Assembly (NCBI GenBank): GCA_033065855.1
Contig: JAVXUO010002326.1
Coordinates: forward strand, 1,054,001-1,118,000
Source: Escallonia rubra
Taxonomy: Eukaryota; Streptophyta; Magnoliopsida; Escalloniales; Escalloniaceae
Direction of reading: 5' to 3'
DNA: 64,000 bases
Notes under the pieces: generated by a model
Databases searched by the model: none
What the model saw: the letters and a program-made list of their open reading frames with translations, nothing else
Told to the model about the DNA's origin: nothing
Made by a program: the position numbers and the translations under genes
Shown: positions 35,367 through 48,451 of the stretch, one piece after another
Position numbering within the stretch: the stretch's first letter is position 1
Layout: the number at the start of each line of letters is the position of its first letter

Positions 35367-38290
35367 TTAGATTAATGGATTAACAATCTCTACTTGCTTA
35401 TATCTGTCACCGATCGATGGCAAGTGTTTTGACACTTTTACCCATTGTTTGCTAACTTCATCCAAGATTCTTAACCATGAAGCCAATTGAGCCATGACAT
35501 TGGCATCCCCATTGCTCAATCTTAGGACATGAGTTATAGTTACATGATCAAACGTTTTTAGCAAATACGAAGCAAAACTGAAATACATTTTCAAACCAGG
35601 AGCATTTCGGTCAATTGTTTTATAACTAGCTGGGAATCTCCAAATATTTGCACAATTGTTATATGCATATCCAACAATATTTCTATACTGATAATCAAAG
35701 CTTCATACTTTGCTTGACTATTAGATCAATTTTTCTCAATTTGAAAAGCAAATTGATGAACATTCTCTATGGGTGAAATTAACACTACCCCAGCTCTGAC
35801 TCCAATACCGATTTTTGATCCGTCGAATATCATTTTCCCAGGGACGATACTGACGTACATTACTTTTCTCTCGATATCATCACTTGGATGATCTGCCGAT
35901 AAATCTACCAATGCTTGTCCTTTCACATCTTTTTGAGGAATGTAGGTTAGGCTGTACTCTATCAAAGCTAGCACCCATTTTCCCACGTAATACCGATCTC
36001 GATAGCATATATTTTCTCAAATCAGTTTGCGCTAATACTAACACATTCAAAGGCAACATATAGTATCGAAGCTTAACTGCAGTAGAATACAAAGTCAAAC
36101 ATAGTTTTTCTACTGTAAAATATTTTTGTTCAGTTACATTTAAGCCTCGACTAAACAACTAAAATGCCTGCTCGAAGCCCTGATTGTTCTCTTGATCCAG
36201 CAAACTGCCAAACGAAGACTCCGCGACTGATACATACAACTTCAATGGCCTTCCGATTCTCAGTGGCATCAAGAGTGGGGGCTTGACCAAGTATTCCTTT
36301 ATCGCCTCAGAATCTTGTTGATGTTTTGCTCCCTAGTGATATTCAGTGTCCTCTTTTGACCCCAACAGTGTTGAGAAAACTTTTGTTTTTCGTGCTAAGT
36401 TGGCAACGAATCTACGTAAGAAATTGACTTGGTCTAAAAAATGCTAAAGCTCTTTCTTGTTTTAAAGAGGTTTAGCGTTTATGATGGCCTTTGCTTTATT
36501 TATATCGATTTCAATTCCATTCTGGTGGACCAAAAATCCTAAAAAATTTCATCTAGAAACTCCGAAAGCACATTTCAAAGGATTCATTATCAAACCATGT
36601 TTTCTCATTCTTATGAAGGCGTCTTCTAGATGCTTTATATGCTCCTAATGATCATCTGACTTAACAATTACGTCATCGATATATACTTCTAGAAATTTAT
36701 CAAAAATACATGAAAGATTAAATTCATTGCCCTTTGCTATGTGGCCTCAGCATTCTTTAGGCCAAAGGGCATTACTACATATTCAAATGTCTCGATCGCT
36801 CCGAGGCATCTAAATGTCATCTTATGAACGTCTTCATTCCTAATGAAAATCTGGTTATACCCAGCATTTCTGTCCATAAACAACATGACCACATGCTTTG
36901 ATACCGAATCAACTAATAAATTAACGACATGCATAGCAAATTGGTCTTTAGGAGTAGCGCTATTTAGATTTCTGAAATCAATGCATACTCTTAGCTTACC
37001 ATTTTTGTTCAACACATGAACTATATTAGACATCCATTCAACATACCTGGCTGGTCAGATGAACCTTACGTTGATCAGCCGCTCGTTTTCCTCTTACAAC
37101 AACAATGTCACTTCATTTGACATCTTCTTGGGTGCCTGTATGAATGGTCTGAATCCTTGTTTGATCGGAAACCTATGTTCCACTGGCCTTCTAACCAAGC
37201 CGAACATCTTCTCATTTCTCCGAGTCAAGCAGTCCTTATAACTCCTAACCAGTTCTATCATCTGCTTTTGTACTTCTTCTGGTAATCAAGAGTGAGTGAA
37301 GATAGGACGTGGACTGACTTTTCTTCCCAAGTTTACTTCCACCAAAGGATCTTGTGTTTATGCTTTCAAATCATCTAACTTCACCGGAGCTAATCTTAGA
37401 TCCTGTAACTAGATTCCATCTAGTCAATCTCCTTCATCATCTTCTATGCATTCCGCCCAATCAATAGAAGACAACTTCGCCAATCTTTTGTCATGGCATA
37501 GATCATCAATTTTTTAAAGGTCGCCATTATTGCGTCATATCCTATCTTATTCTTATCTATGGGATCAACCGTTATCGGTTTTACTTCCTAATTTTTGACA
37601 TCCTCTACACTTCCTTTATTAATGACGGAAATTTTTTCTAACTTCTATTGTTCATCACATTCTTTCCTTTCATAACTATTCATCAACAATTGTTCTCACA
37701 CTTATTTGACAACGACCTTCTGATGCTAGGTCCATGCATTTCTTCTCTTATCTGCACAGTATCTATTACGGACTTTCCAAAATCGATACCTTGACCATAT
37801 ATTACCATCCAATCCTTAGCTAACGTCAATGGCTATATCCCCTGCTGATAGAATTTTGCTTCTATGCAATTCGAATTAGTTAGGAATGGTTTATCGTCTG
37901 CCCAAACCAATTCTGCCACCTTCTTTCCATCATTTTCCTCCCTCTGAAATATCAGCACCTGATGAAGGGAATATGGTATGCAACCATTGATATGGATCCA
38001 ATCCCTTCCAAGTAAACCATTAGAACACTATGAGGCGTCGATGACAAAGAACGATGACATCTTTGTCTTTTTTCCCAATGTGAGTTCTATCAAGACCATA
38101 CATTTTGGCCTTGAGACACCCCCAACAAAATTGGTACCATAACTTCAGATGGGATTGAATCTTTCTCATCTTTGCACAACCTTTTCAACATCCTAGTAGG
38201 CGGAATGTTCACCGCGGCACCATTATCGACCAGAACTCTGATCATCGGTTGATCGTCCATAAATGTGGAAATGAACAGAGGCTTTAAATG
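35367..38290 (-). mobile_element. Protease, RT and RNase H parts of the second Tat element
   Basis: Part of the fossil element. The RT core has GKLRVCIDFRNLNSATPKD and VVMPFGLKNA (36737-37033). The RNase H regions follow at about 35726-36158, including EQKYFTVEKLCLTL and the second RNase H start KMIFDGSKIGIGVRAGVVLI. The protease-like VLVDNGAAVNI lies at about 38210-38245. It is broken. Confidence 0.75.
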
Positions 38291-38889
38291 CCTTGTCCTC
38301 TACGGGTCTGGCCTGGTCATATGACCCGATTCCCATGGTCGATAATCGTGCCTCTATTGGAATGATTCCATTATATTCCATCAAATGTACTCTCTTTCTT
38401 TTCGAGGATAAAACCACTTGGCGTCGGGGCCTTTTCATCCTCTACATCTTTTACATTCTACAGGAACTGCTCTTCTTTTGCCTCAAAGGTGAGAGGCAAA
38501 ATAAATACCATGTTGCAATCAATACTAACCTCATGTTCGCCAAAGAGTAGTTTCCTCTTTACTTCTACTTTCTTATCGTTCATAGCTATCAAACCTTCTT
38601 TTTCTTCATCTTTCTTACTCAAAGCTTCTATATTTGGCTCATTGCCAATCAATGGCTCTTTAACCTACTTGAATTTTCTAACCATGTTGATATCCTTGCC
38701 TAGATTCTTAACCATCACCCCAGGCATCACTTCTCATGTAGGTCTTTGTTGTACACTCTTAGCTATATCCTGACAGTCTGCCCCCTTGTCCACGTCCATT
38801 TCCTTCGCTCGATTTGAGCTTGCTGAATTTCTAACTCTTTCCGCATTGTGGCGGTAAATTTTCTTTAAACTCTCATCCTTTGCATTCTG

Positions 38890-41600
38890 CTCAAATCTTG
38901 ATAAGTTCCTGGATATGAAAACTTCTCCTGACCGACTTTGTGTGCCATTGATTATCGAGTGACACTTTAGGTTTGAGCATTATCGGCTCTCTTTGATACT
39001 CATTCATCATTCTCGGCTCACCTCTTTGGCTGGCCATTATGGAATTTTTGCCTTTGTAGTTCTTGAATATATATATAGGATCAAAGGGCTCAAATCTTGG
39101 TTTCATCATTCTCAAGCCAAAATGTCCTGACCCAACGTTATTTTGATAGATCACCTGATTGGTCATATTCGGTTGTCTGAAGCTCCTACCTGGTTGTTTC
39201 GAGAAATTTTGTTGTTCTTGACTCTTCTTTCGATAACCTTCCTGTAACATCTTCTTTTGGGCTAAATCTATCATCTATTCTTTTTGCCACAATCTTTTTG
39301 AGCACTCGCTTGAAGAACCACAACTTTGACACACTGGTTACCTGACATGCCCGATTTAGATACGGATGTCCCCAGTTTCAACAACAAACTTCTTTTATTG
39401 GAACTAGACTCTTCGTCAGCCCATATGATTCTTTCTTTCTTCTTGCTGTTACATCCAGTGTTTCCGTCCATATAAGAATTGAATCCTTCATCAGCCCGTA
39501 TCACCTTTTTCTCTGTCTTTTTACTACCGATGTTCCTCTCCAATGGTTTCCTTGCTTTAAAATTGCCTTCTTCTGAACTTTTGTCATTGCTCGAACACTC
39601 GATTAGACTATAATCAATCGATACCATGTTGACATCAAACGTTATTAATGGAAAGAGATCACTGTCAACTTCCACCACTTCCTTATCCTTGTCAACAAAC
39701 TTCCAGAGCCCTGCTTCGATTTGATCTTGCACTGCATTACAAAAAATAACAAAATTATTAGTATTGTGACTAATGGTATTGTGCCACATACAAAATTTAG
39801 CTTTCTTATCCTTTGGGGCTCTAAGGGGGCCTTGAAGTTGGATGAACTTAATCTTCAGAAAATAGTCAAAAATATGATCTGCCTGATTAATGTCGAATAA
39901 CTATTTTCGTAATACAGGTGATAAATTCAACTTGTTAGGCTGCTTTAAAGGTAGCTGATAGGACTTCTAACTTAGACCAAAGGCTTGCAAGTGACTGGTT
40001 TCTTTCCGACCAATTCTCCAGCTTCTACTTCCAAATCGATAGGATCTTGAAAATAGGTCCCCATCGATGAACTTTTTCTAACATGCTCCTCTCTTAATAA
40101 CATTTCATATCTAGCCACCCTATAGGATAACTCAAAACGTTTCTGAACTCCCTTCCCTCAAAATTTTTTTGAATCACAAGATCTAGGCCATTAAGAGGTA
40201 GATTTGCCAATTATGACTCTGACATTTGGAAATGGCATTTATTGTTAGAGGCTTTAAAACTTTCTAAGAATTTTTCAGCACTTTCCCCTGAGAATTGTTT
40301 CAATCTAGCCAAATCGGCCGGAACAATTTATGGTTCTATTTTGAAATTTTGTACATGGAAAAAATCTTTCATGTCTCTCAAAGAAAACACTGGTGGTTGA
40401 TTTGCGAACCATAAAAAAGCCACCCCAGTCAGTGAATATTGAAACCATTTTAATTTGACCCACTCGTGTTGGCCTGAATCCCCCCACTGGAAATTAAACT
40501 TTGTGACATACTCGATAGTCGGCTGGTTTCCTTCCCCATGGAAAAGGCTAAACTCTCAAATTTTTACTCCCCTAGGTATTTCATCTGGTCGATCTCATCA
40601 GGGTACGATTTTCTATAAAGAGGCCTATCAATAGTTCTGTACCCTTAACCCGCACCCATTTGGTGAAACTCATAATGAGGTTGGGCTCCAAACCTAAGAC
40701 CCAACTATTCTCTATCACCCTGGCTGTTTGTTCAAGTGATACTAACCACCACCTCAAACATAGGATTTTCAAATCGAGTGGTCCCCTCTTGATTTCTCTT
40801 ATGAGGAGGGGTATACGTATTATCGACTCCCTGACCATTGATGTACTGGCCAACCCCATTCCTAGAAACTCGAATGTTGTTAGACCAAGTTGCAGGGCTC
40901 TTAGACCAATTTATGGTCGTGCCCTTTTTACTTGGCCCCAGATCTCGCTCATCGGCAGGCACAATAATGTACCAACCTGATTTTTATGTGTGGTTTGAAC
41001 TTAACCCAATAGACTATTTTACAACACTCTCAATCCTCATGGGAGAATTATCTATCTCTATCGCGTCAGTTTGATAACTGACATGAGCCTTTCCCTTCTG
41101 CAGCTTTAATACTATTTTAGCACTAGAGGACATCTTCTTTTAGATCTCTTCTGATAGATCTTTAATTATTTTCCTTTCAGAGGCACTCCTTTCTTCTGCC
41201 AATCGTCTCATTTTGTCCACTGTTTTAGAACTGGACTAATCTTGGTTACTAGCTATTTGTTTAAAACAATATTTTGGTTTTGCATGACAATAACAAATTG
41301 GGACATCATAGCCGTAAATGCTTGCATTGATGAACTAATCTGGTTCATCAGTTGGTTCAAAGTCTAACCATTTTGATCGGTAGTAAGCATCTCGACATTA
41401 GGACTTGCACCATTGTTAAAGCTTTCCAAATTGGTACTTCTGGACTTTTAACATTAGTGTTCATGTTACTTCCTAGTCATACCATTAGTGGCTTGAATGT
41501 TTCTTATTTTGCCCAAACTACTACCGTTGTTGGCAGTTTGAGTCTCGGCGCCATTATTAGCGTCATTCAATCTTACAACATTACTATATGTGCTTGGCAT
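38890..41600 (-). mobile_element. Gag region of the second Tat element
   Basis: Part of the fossil element. The region right of the protease has a Gag-like stretch (about 40200-40580, including a WVKLKWFQYSLTGVA-type segment and ADLARLKQFSGESAEKFL) that matches the plant retrotransposon gag family. An ATG at 41600 lies about 20 bases inside the primer site. It is broken. Confidence 0.6.
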
Positions 41601-41620
41601 TGTTTCCCTTTTTAGCTATA

Positions 41621-41642
41621 AGGGTCCCACCAGGAATGCCAA
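41621..41642 (-). other. Probable primer binding site and LTR edge of the second Tat element
   Basis: The minus strand reads ...GCACAAACA then TTGGCATTCCTGGTGGGACC. A TGG start right after a CA end fits a primer site after an LTR. The tRNA was not assigned. Only about 127 bp of the presumed LTR remain before the duplicated block starts at 41770. Confidence 0.45.
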
Positions 41643-41769
41643 TGTTTGTGCTGCTTGGCAAACTTACAATCAATTTGTACACACATGGTATAATCGATTA
41701 ACAATGTAGGATCTTTTTTGCCTCTAAGGCCTAAGGACTTCACTAAAAATGAAAAAAAGGTAATCCTCG

Positions 41770-44700
41770 TCGTAATGCCTTCTATACAGGTTCTGATCAC
41801 ACATGATAAACTAGGTAACCCATCTTCACAGAGACATGCAACCTCTCGACGATGCTCCCTCGGGGTATTTTCCATCTGGGATAAAATTACGCATATCTTT
41901 GTACCATGGTTCCTTTGTCTCAACGTCACACATCGGCTCAACCATAAAGCAATAAGTTGGTCCGTCCCATTTTCCGATGATAAATGGTTCTACTTCTTAC
42001 CCTTGGGGTACCTCTGTCATCAACACGAGGGTTGCTAATGTATCAGTGCCGAGGAAGATACTGGAAATCTATGTCCTCAAACTTATCCACAATCTTCTCC
42101 AAATGAGCATGGTAAGCCTGTAATTGCTTATCTTGGATGGATGATTAGGGCTGAATCTCCGTATACTGTAACTTCTCTCATACCTAGGCTCAAGGCCATT
42201 TCCAAGCCAACGATGCGTGCTTCATATTCGGACGTATTGTTGGTACCATGCCATTTTAGTTTGATGGTTATGGAAGTATGGGCACCCCCTGGAGAGATCA
42301 GAAGTACTCCTACACCAAATCCTTTGTCGTTTGCGGCTTCACCAAAGTACAACTTCCATCTAGTCCCTACCACCATGACACAGACGTTCTTGTCTGGAAA
42401 GTTTTGCTTCCCATTCACTGACATCTTTTGTACGTCAATCTGCTAACATGTCAGCCTCAGCTTTTCATTTTTCTGGCTTCTGGTTGAATATGTGAAATCA
42501 AGTTCAAAAAGTAACAGGAGCCACTTAGCAGTTCGATTAGATAGGGTTGGTTTCTCAAACAGGTACTTCATCGAGTCCATCATAGCCAACAACTTGATAA
42601 GGTTAGCCAAGACGTAGTGTCGCAGTTTCTGTCTTACCATACTAGCGAGACACATGTCTTCTTTAAAGCATAATAGTTCACTTCTCCTTCAATCAACTCT
42701 TTGATACCATAGTAGACGGCTCTTTCTGTCAACGAGTTTTCTAGATGTTGGGCTAGCATTGCTCTAGCGGTTGTGTCGATTACAGTCAGGTAAAGCAACA
42801 GAGGGTTATCCGGTGGCACTAGAGGGGTTAATCAAAGGAGTATTTTATTTGCCATTATGTTGTCATGTTCCTATTTTCTTTCCTGAAAGACTGTGGCTAT
42901 CCTCATCCAAAACAATAGTCAAGCCAAATTTTCACTTGTCTTTCCTTCCAAAAGTCAGCCTCTCTTTCTGATTTTCTGGACTAATCGCCTAATCACCCCC
43001 CATGCTTTGGATCTTTACCCTTTTTCCCCTTCTTCAGTCAAAACTACACTGAAGAGTCTTCGCGCCAAGTGATAGCATTGGCATTAAGTTGGTCTCCTCA
43101 ATGATTATCCTCATTAGCTAGAAGAGTGACAAATTGATCAATTCGATGCTCATTAGAATGTAAAATCCTAATTGGATTTTCGTCAGCATCGAATTTCTCT
43201 TCAAACATTCGGGAGTCGAACCAGGATCATCGAATCCAGATGACTTTAGTCTCCTCTTCTATCTGAGGTCGATGATAGCCTTGAACCATACTTTGAGATG
43301 ATTTTTGGGAATCCTAGAATGTAAGTCCTAAACCTTCTTGCAAATGGGTCTCTTCTTTAGCCTTTTCGAGAAACATGATCTTTCTGCTGCTTGGAAAGTT
43401 CCAGTTTAGTTCTGCTCGCAATCTGCTCGGTAGTCAGAATTTTTTCCTGAATGCGGGACGACAACCAATTATTATAAGAATCCATCAGTACTGAGGGATC
43501 AGACGCTATGCCATTATATTCACTCCGGCATCAATGGGACGATGACGGCGTGACTGAGTCTCCGACCCTTTAGAAATGGTTGGAAGAAATGAGTTGTTGC
43601 AAAGAAACGAAATTGTTGTAAGACATTGGAGTGATTTGCTCATGACCAGATTGCCGAAGAATGCGACAAATGAAATAAAAAGATGAGAATCGCAGTCCTA
43701 TGAGGCACATAGAGAGGTATTCATCGGTCCGTAGAATAGGTCCATGAGTCCTCCACCAGTTGCAATTACAAAGGATATCTTTGAACTCCTTAGTACATAA
43801 AATCGAGTCCAACCATCAATACCCGAACAACCCTCGAAGAGCAAAGGTCTAGACCTAAATAAGTGAGGATGATACTTCACTTCAGTCGGTTCAGCTCTTA
43901 ATCTCATATGATCCAAGAACCACATATAGAGAAGTAAGGGACTACCTTTGAATTCAGCACTAAGGTCTTGGTGCACTTATAGCATTGATGGTCTCGGCAA
44001 CCTCTGCCAGAACCTTTCCCTAGAGCAATATTTGAGAAACGAGGTCCACTATACTCACATCAGCGATTCGCAGACCCATAATGGTGAGATATTTAGCAAT
44101 GTGTTAGAGGGGATTCCATTCTTTGGTTGAATTTCTATTCAATAGCTTGAAAATTGGCTCGCAAATCATTGGCAACTGAGATTTGAAACGACTAATATAC
44201 TGAATCCTTCTTAAAAATCTACAAATCTATTTCTCATTCTTTGGTGGGAGCATCTCCATTATGGCTTTGACCTTAGCTGCGTCTACATCTATGCCCGCTT
44301 ACTAACCAAGAACCCTAACAATTTACCGGCCATAACTCCAAATACACATTTATGGAGGTTGAGCCTCACGTTATATTGCTTCAATCTTTTGAAGTATTTC
44401 CTCAAAATTACACAATGATCCTCACTTCTTGGACTTAATAATCATGCCATCTACATATATCGCTACTTCTTTATGGATCATATCTTGGAAAACAGTAGTA
44501 GCGGCTTTTTGGTAGGTAGCTTCGTTGTTTTTCAACCTAGAAGGCATCATTGTATAGCAAAATGTCCCTAATATATATTGTGTTAAAAATAATATTTTAG
44601 TCTACATTTCAAGTTGCAGATGAATTAGGAACGTCTTTCTTTTATTGAAATTTATTAAACCACATCATAGAGTGGCTAAGTTACCAAATAGTTTGTGATG

Positions 44701-44999
44701 ATCTCACTTTGATGTGTATATTTCAGCTAAGTTAATCATGAGCTCTAAATATCTCGTGATTTTGACGTAATTATTCCTGCCATAAAGTAGTTTAAATTAA
44801 TAAATTCCTACTTCAGTAACTTAAAATTTTTGAGTTGGAACAAAGGAACGCCTTGCAAGCACAACTCACCATGTAGTAACTATATCATGCTCCATGTATG
44901 GCAACGAACATGTACAACACGTAGTTACTAATGAAGTAATTCGTTGAGGCCAACGATCACAATTTGATGGCATAAGTCACAAGCATCTTTTATTCGTGA
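41770..44999. repeat. Large direct repeat, 3.23 kb, second copy (first copy 13774-17002)
   Basis: This is the same composite as the first copy: integrase edge, the two RNase H regions (42128-42819), DUF7745-like segment (42828-44105), RT part (about 44113-44570) and 0.43 kb of non-coding DNA. Here the left edge is an abrupt join: the sequence to the left belongs to the LTR edge of the second Tat element. The right edge joins TTGGGCTTTGCTTG, different from the first copy. It is a fossil of LTR-element origin without its own LTRs. Confidence 0.9.
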
Positions 45000-45357
45000 C
45001 TTGGGCTTTGCTTGTTATATACTAGAAAATCTTGTGTTCCAATTAAACTGGAGTTTACAATTACGTACTTGACCTTTTGTTTTAGGTAAAGAACTTGCAC
45101 CATATAGTTACAATCTATATTTGACACAATAGCTTCATTCAAAAACTCAAGTACCATACAAGAAAACATGTTTGTAGTGACAGAATTTGGTTCCGTCACA
45201 AAAATTCCGTCACCTAACTAACCAATGTTAACTTCTAAAAACTAATGTAAATTTAGCAACCAAATAGTCCGTTGCTAGAAGTTTCAGCGACGAATGTATA
45301 ATTTTGATTTGAAAAATTCGTTTTTAGCTTTAGAGAAAAGACCTAATGTATAATCTA

Positions 45358-46781
45358 GGGATAATATCACTTATATCCCTCACTTTAGGGGTAAATTACA
45401 GCCGAGGACACATGTTTGCGTTTATATCATTTATGTCCGTTAACCAGACAGAATACGAACGGTGTTAAAATTTTGCATGAAATGACATGATTGCCCTTGA
45501 GACCAAATCCATCCTCTCTCTCTTGCCCTTCTCTCTTCTTCCATCACCGTCAACCTCTCTCATTTCTCTCTTTTTCTTTTTTCCTTCCGCTCTCTTCTTC
45601 CCATTCTCCCACTCTCCAACACCTCATTCTCCCACTATATTAAACCCCAATATAATTTAGGCATCACAGCCAGAGTCTTATTTGAACCACTGCCTGTGGG
45701 TACGCAATGTGGAAGATCACCTAGCTCACCGAGTCGCTGCACACTAGCCCCGAGCCCATCATCAGGTCCGCAAACTCGGCTGAGCCCACCCGCCACTCTT
45801 GTCTGTGCTCAAATCCGGCAAGTTACCGATGATGTCAGTCAGGGTCCGCCCTAGATGGATTAGGTTCAGGGAGTCCACGTTTTGGTGAAACGACGATGGT
45901 GTTGCATTGTGGTGGTATGGTGTATCGTTGAATTGCATGTGAACCTTAGCTCCCCTATTGATCAGATTCACCCCTATCCCTCCTTCCCTTCCTCACTCCT
46001 CCATCTCTATGACTTTTCGATGGGACGCAGTGTAGAGAGAGGAGCGAAGATGAGATATTTTGTGGGTTTTAATTTCCACGGCTCACATCCAATTCAACTC
46101 TCACATTTCTAATTTGAAGCGAATATGAGATATTTTGTGGCTTTTCATTTTGGAGTATTAAGTAACATTGATTTGATTGGATTATGGAGATTGGGTGAAG
46201 AGAAGAAGGGGAGTTCATCGCCATCGGAAGAGGTGATTCCGATGGTTCTTTAAATTTTGTTGGTTGAGCCTGACTCCTGCGAAAATGGGTATGGCTGTAT
46301 CGATAGTTATTGGTCAGTGGTATGGCCGTATGGTCGAGTGGTGCATCATCCGCGATGACACCGACTTAATCGCTATCGTCACCAACGTCGCCATAGACGT
46401 CTGCGGCAGTAGCAGAGGCGGCGGTGAGGGGATCTTTTTGCCGCTGTAGTCACCGCTGGACCGATTGTGAACGTGGCTGGTGGCGTGTTTATCGAATCTA
46501 ACGGAGGATGAAACCTCTCTTTCTCTCTCGACGAAGGCCACACAAACAAGCATAAAAGAGATTTCATTGTTTTGACTGGAAAGAAAGAGAGGGTAGTATT
46601 GTCATTTTTAAAATATTGTATTGCTACATCAGCAAAAATCGTTAGTTTGGGTCACGGAACCCTAACGGTGGGCAAATCTGATACAATTTTTTTACATTTT
46701 GGATATGATTACAAATTTTTGAAACCTACGTCTTTGACTGTAATTTATCCCTAAACTGAGGGATATAAGTGATATTATCCC
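45358..46781. mobile_element. Mutator-like (MULE) non-autonomous transposon, 1424 bp
   Basis: Terminal inverted repeats of about 45 bp begin GGGATAATATCACTTATATC at both ends, with two or three mismatches. The flanks carry a perfect 9-bp duplication TATAATCTA (45349-45357 and 46782-46790), the MULE length. The interior has CT-rich and GC-rich parts (about 45480-45600, 46200-46520) but no transposase. It is younger than the CACTA element that hosts it. Confidence 0.95.
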
Positions 46782-47638
46782 TATAATCTATGTGGTAGCT
46801 TTGGAGACCAGCAGTTTTTTTTTTGTGGCTATGGAAGTTTGCTTTGGCACCAATTACAGTACTTTGTTTGACCTTGTTGGGCAGTTGTGGAGTTGAGTGG
46901 AGGTTTGAAGAGATCAATTATTTTAGATAATTTCCATATATGTAATAGTCGGAGGGGAAAAAAAACAAGAAGAAGTCACCGAACCATATTTTTGTATAAT
47001 TGTTTTGTTGTATGTTGTAATATGAATCTGTCACTGTGAATTATTCTGATGTTAATTTAGTGTAATTTATGATGGCGATGTAAAGCCGTCATAGATTAGT
47101 TTTGCAAGAATTTAGAAAGTAGAAATGTTCTCTAGGTTTAGTTATCGATAAGAAGTAAATTACTACTGATTTCTTATTTTTTTAAATGCAATTGTATATT
47201 ATATATAAAAAAATCACGTGATGTTATTTGCCATTTTCTCCTTAGATATTCTATAGCATAATGCATATGCACGCTCACACTCTGAGAATAGTATGGATAT
47301 ATTTATCGTTACTTGACCGTCTCGAATTATCTCTATGTTCTCTGTTTTGTTTACTTGACCGGAATATGTTTTGTAATCTAAATTTGTATTTTGTTCGAGA
47401 ACATGTATGAGTTGATTGGATGATATAATCTTCATATGGTCATTTTTTATGTTGTTGCCTAGTCATTCCATTCTATCACGGTGGTAACAGAAATAGTGAG
47501 CTTGCTTAGATAATGACTCAAGTGTAGTCTAATTAGATTATGTATGGGCATATAGGATCCATGATTCTTCATCATATCATTTATGATGTGAATTTTTAGT
47601 AATTGTTAGTTAAATTTATCTTTTATATGATTGTGCAG

Positions 47639-47722
47639 CCGTCCAGAAATACTGAGGATGATGATGGCAATGATGGTTTGGATGCCAACGAAGAGTATGA
47701 CCTTGATGAGGACGGAAATTAA
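47639..47722 (+). pseudogene. Terminal exon left from a CACTA-borne gene
   Basis: After TTGTGCAG at 47631-47638, a short frame reads PSRNTEDDDGNDGLDANEEY and then DLDEDGN with a stop at 47720-47722. An acidic last exon of this sort is common in the gene carried by plant CACTA elements. The upstream exons are gone, so it is a remnant. Confidence 0.5.
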
Positions 47723-48451
47723 GTGACCAACTAATCCCCTCTCTTTAATTTGATATGTTCAAACATCAACTTACTTTCATGTTCAAGGATGATCGCTACT
47801 TTATGATAGTTTAGGATTTATGTTGGACTTGGTATTTTATGTGTTTGTGGATTTGTGGAGTTTTTGTTAATAGTTTTGTGGAGTTTATGTTGATGAAATT
47901 TGTGGAGCTTGATATGATAATGGATTTTGTGGAGATTGATGTAGTAATGGATTTTGTATGCTTGATGAGTTGATGGATTTGTTGTATACAGGTTTGAGAA
48001 GGAATGAGATTTGAAAAAAAGAGGCTGAACTATACTTCTTTTGTGTTCTACTTTTAGCGACGGTTATGATTTGTCGCTAAATGCATAAAACATTGATAAA
48101 ATTTGCAAATCAAAAGTAGTGGCGAAATTTATGGTAAAAAGGAATTACTGACGGAATAGTTACCTTTCATGTGACGGAATTTTCCGTCACCAATTATTTT
48201 ATACAAAATTTTAAAAAAAAATTAAATATAAAATACCTTTAGTGATGGAAATTTTCTTTCACTAAATGTCTCCATTCCGTCACATGTGGCGCGTGACGGA
48301 ATCGTTAATTTCTGTCACTAACTTTTTAGTGACGAGGTTTTACGCTACGGAATCGTGTGACGGAATTTTCCGTCACTAAAACTTTTTGTGACGAAAATTA
48401 CTTTTTTAGTGACGGAAATTTCCGTCACTAAAACCCTGTTTTCTTGTAGTG

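Larger units (their letters stand above)
28120..41769 (-). mobile_element. Ty3/gypsy LTR retrotransposon, Tat lineage, second element, with antisense PMD ORF; broken
   Basis: Read right to left, it has a short LTR edge (41643-41769), primer site (about 41621-41642), gag (about 38890-41600), protease (near 38200-38290), RT (about 36500-37060), RNase H regions (about 35370-36160), integrase (about 33960-35361), an antisense PMD ORF (30124-33660) and a tandem-repeat 3' region (28120-29510). The left LTR was not identified, so the left limit is approximate. It is a fossil with many breaks (well over ten). It is not a near copy of the first Tat element: the integrase and PMD parts differ strongly. 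Confidence 0.75.
45154..48451 (+). mobile_element. Non-autonomous CACTA (En/Spm) transposon, about 3.3 kb, carrying a MULE
   Basis: The right end is the perfect inverse of the plant CACTA terminus (GTTTTCTTGTAGTG, 48438-48451). The left end CCATACAAGAAAAC (45154-45167) is the same terminus with two changes. Subterminal GTGACGGAATTTTCCGTCAC palindromes fill 45170-45300 and 48160-48430, as expected for TNPA-like binding sites. Without the nested MULE (45358-46781 and its target copy) the element is about 1.87 kb. No 3-bp target duplication is visible (GTA against AAG), suggesting decay or a shifted end. It holds only a terminal exon (47639-47722), not a transposase. Confidence 0.85.
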
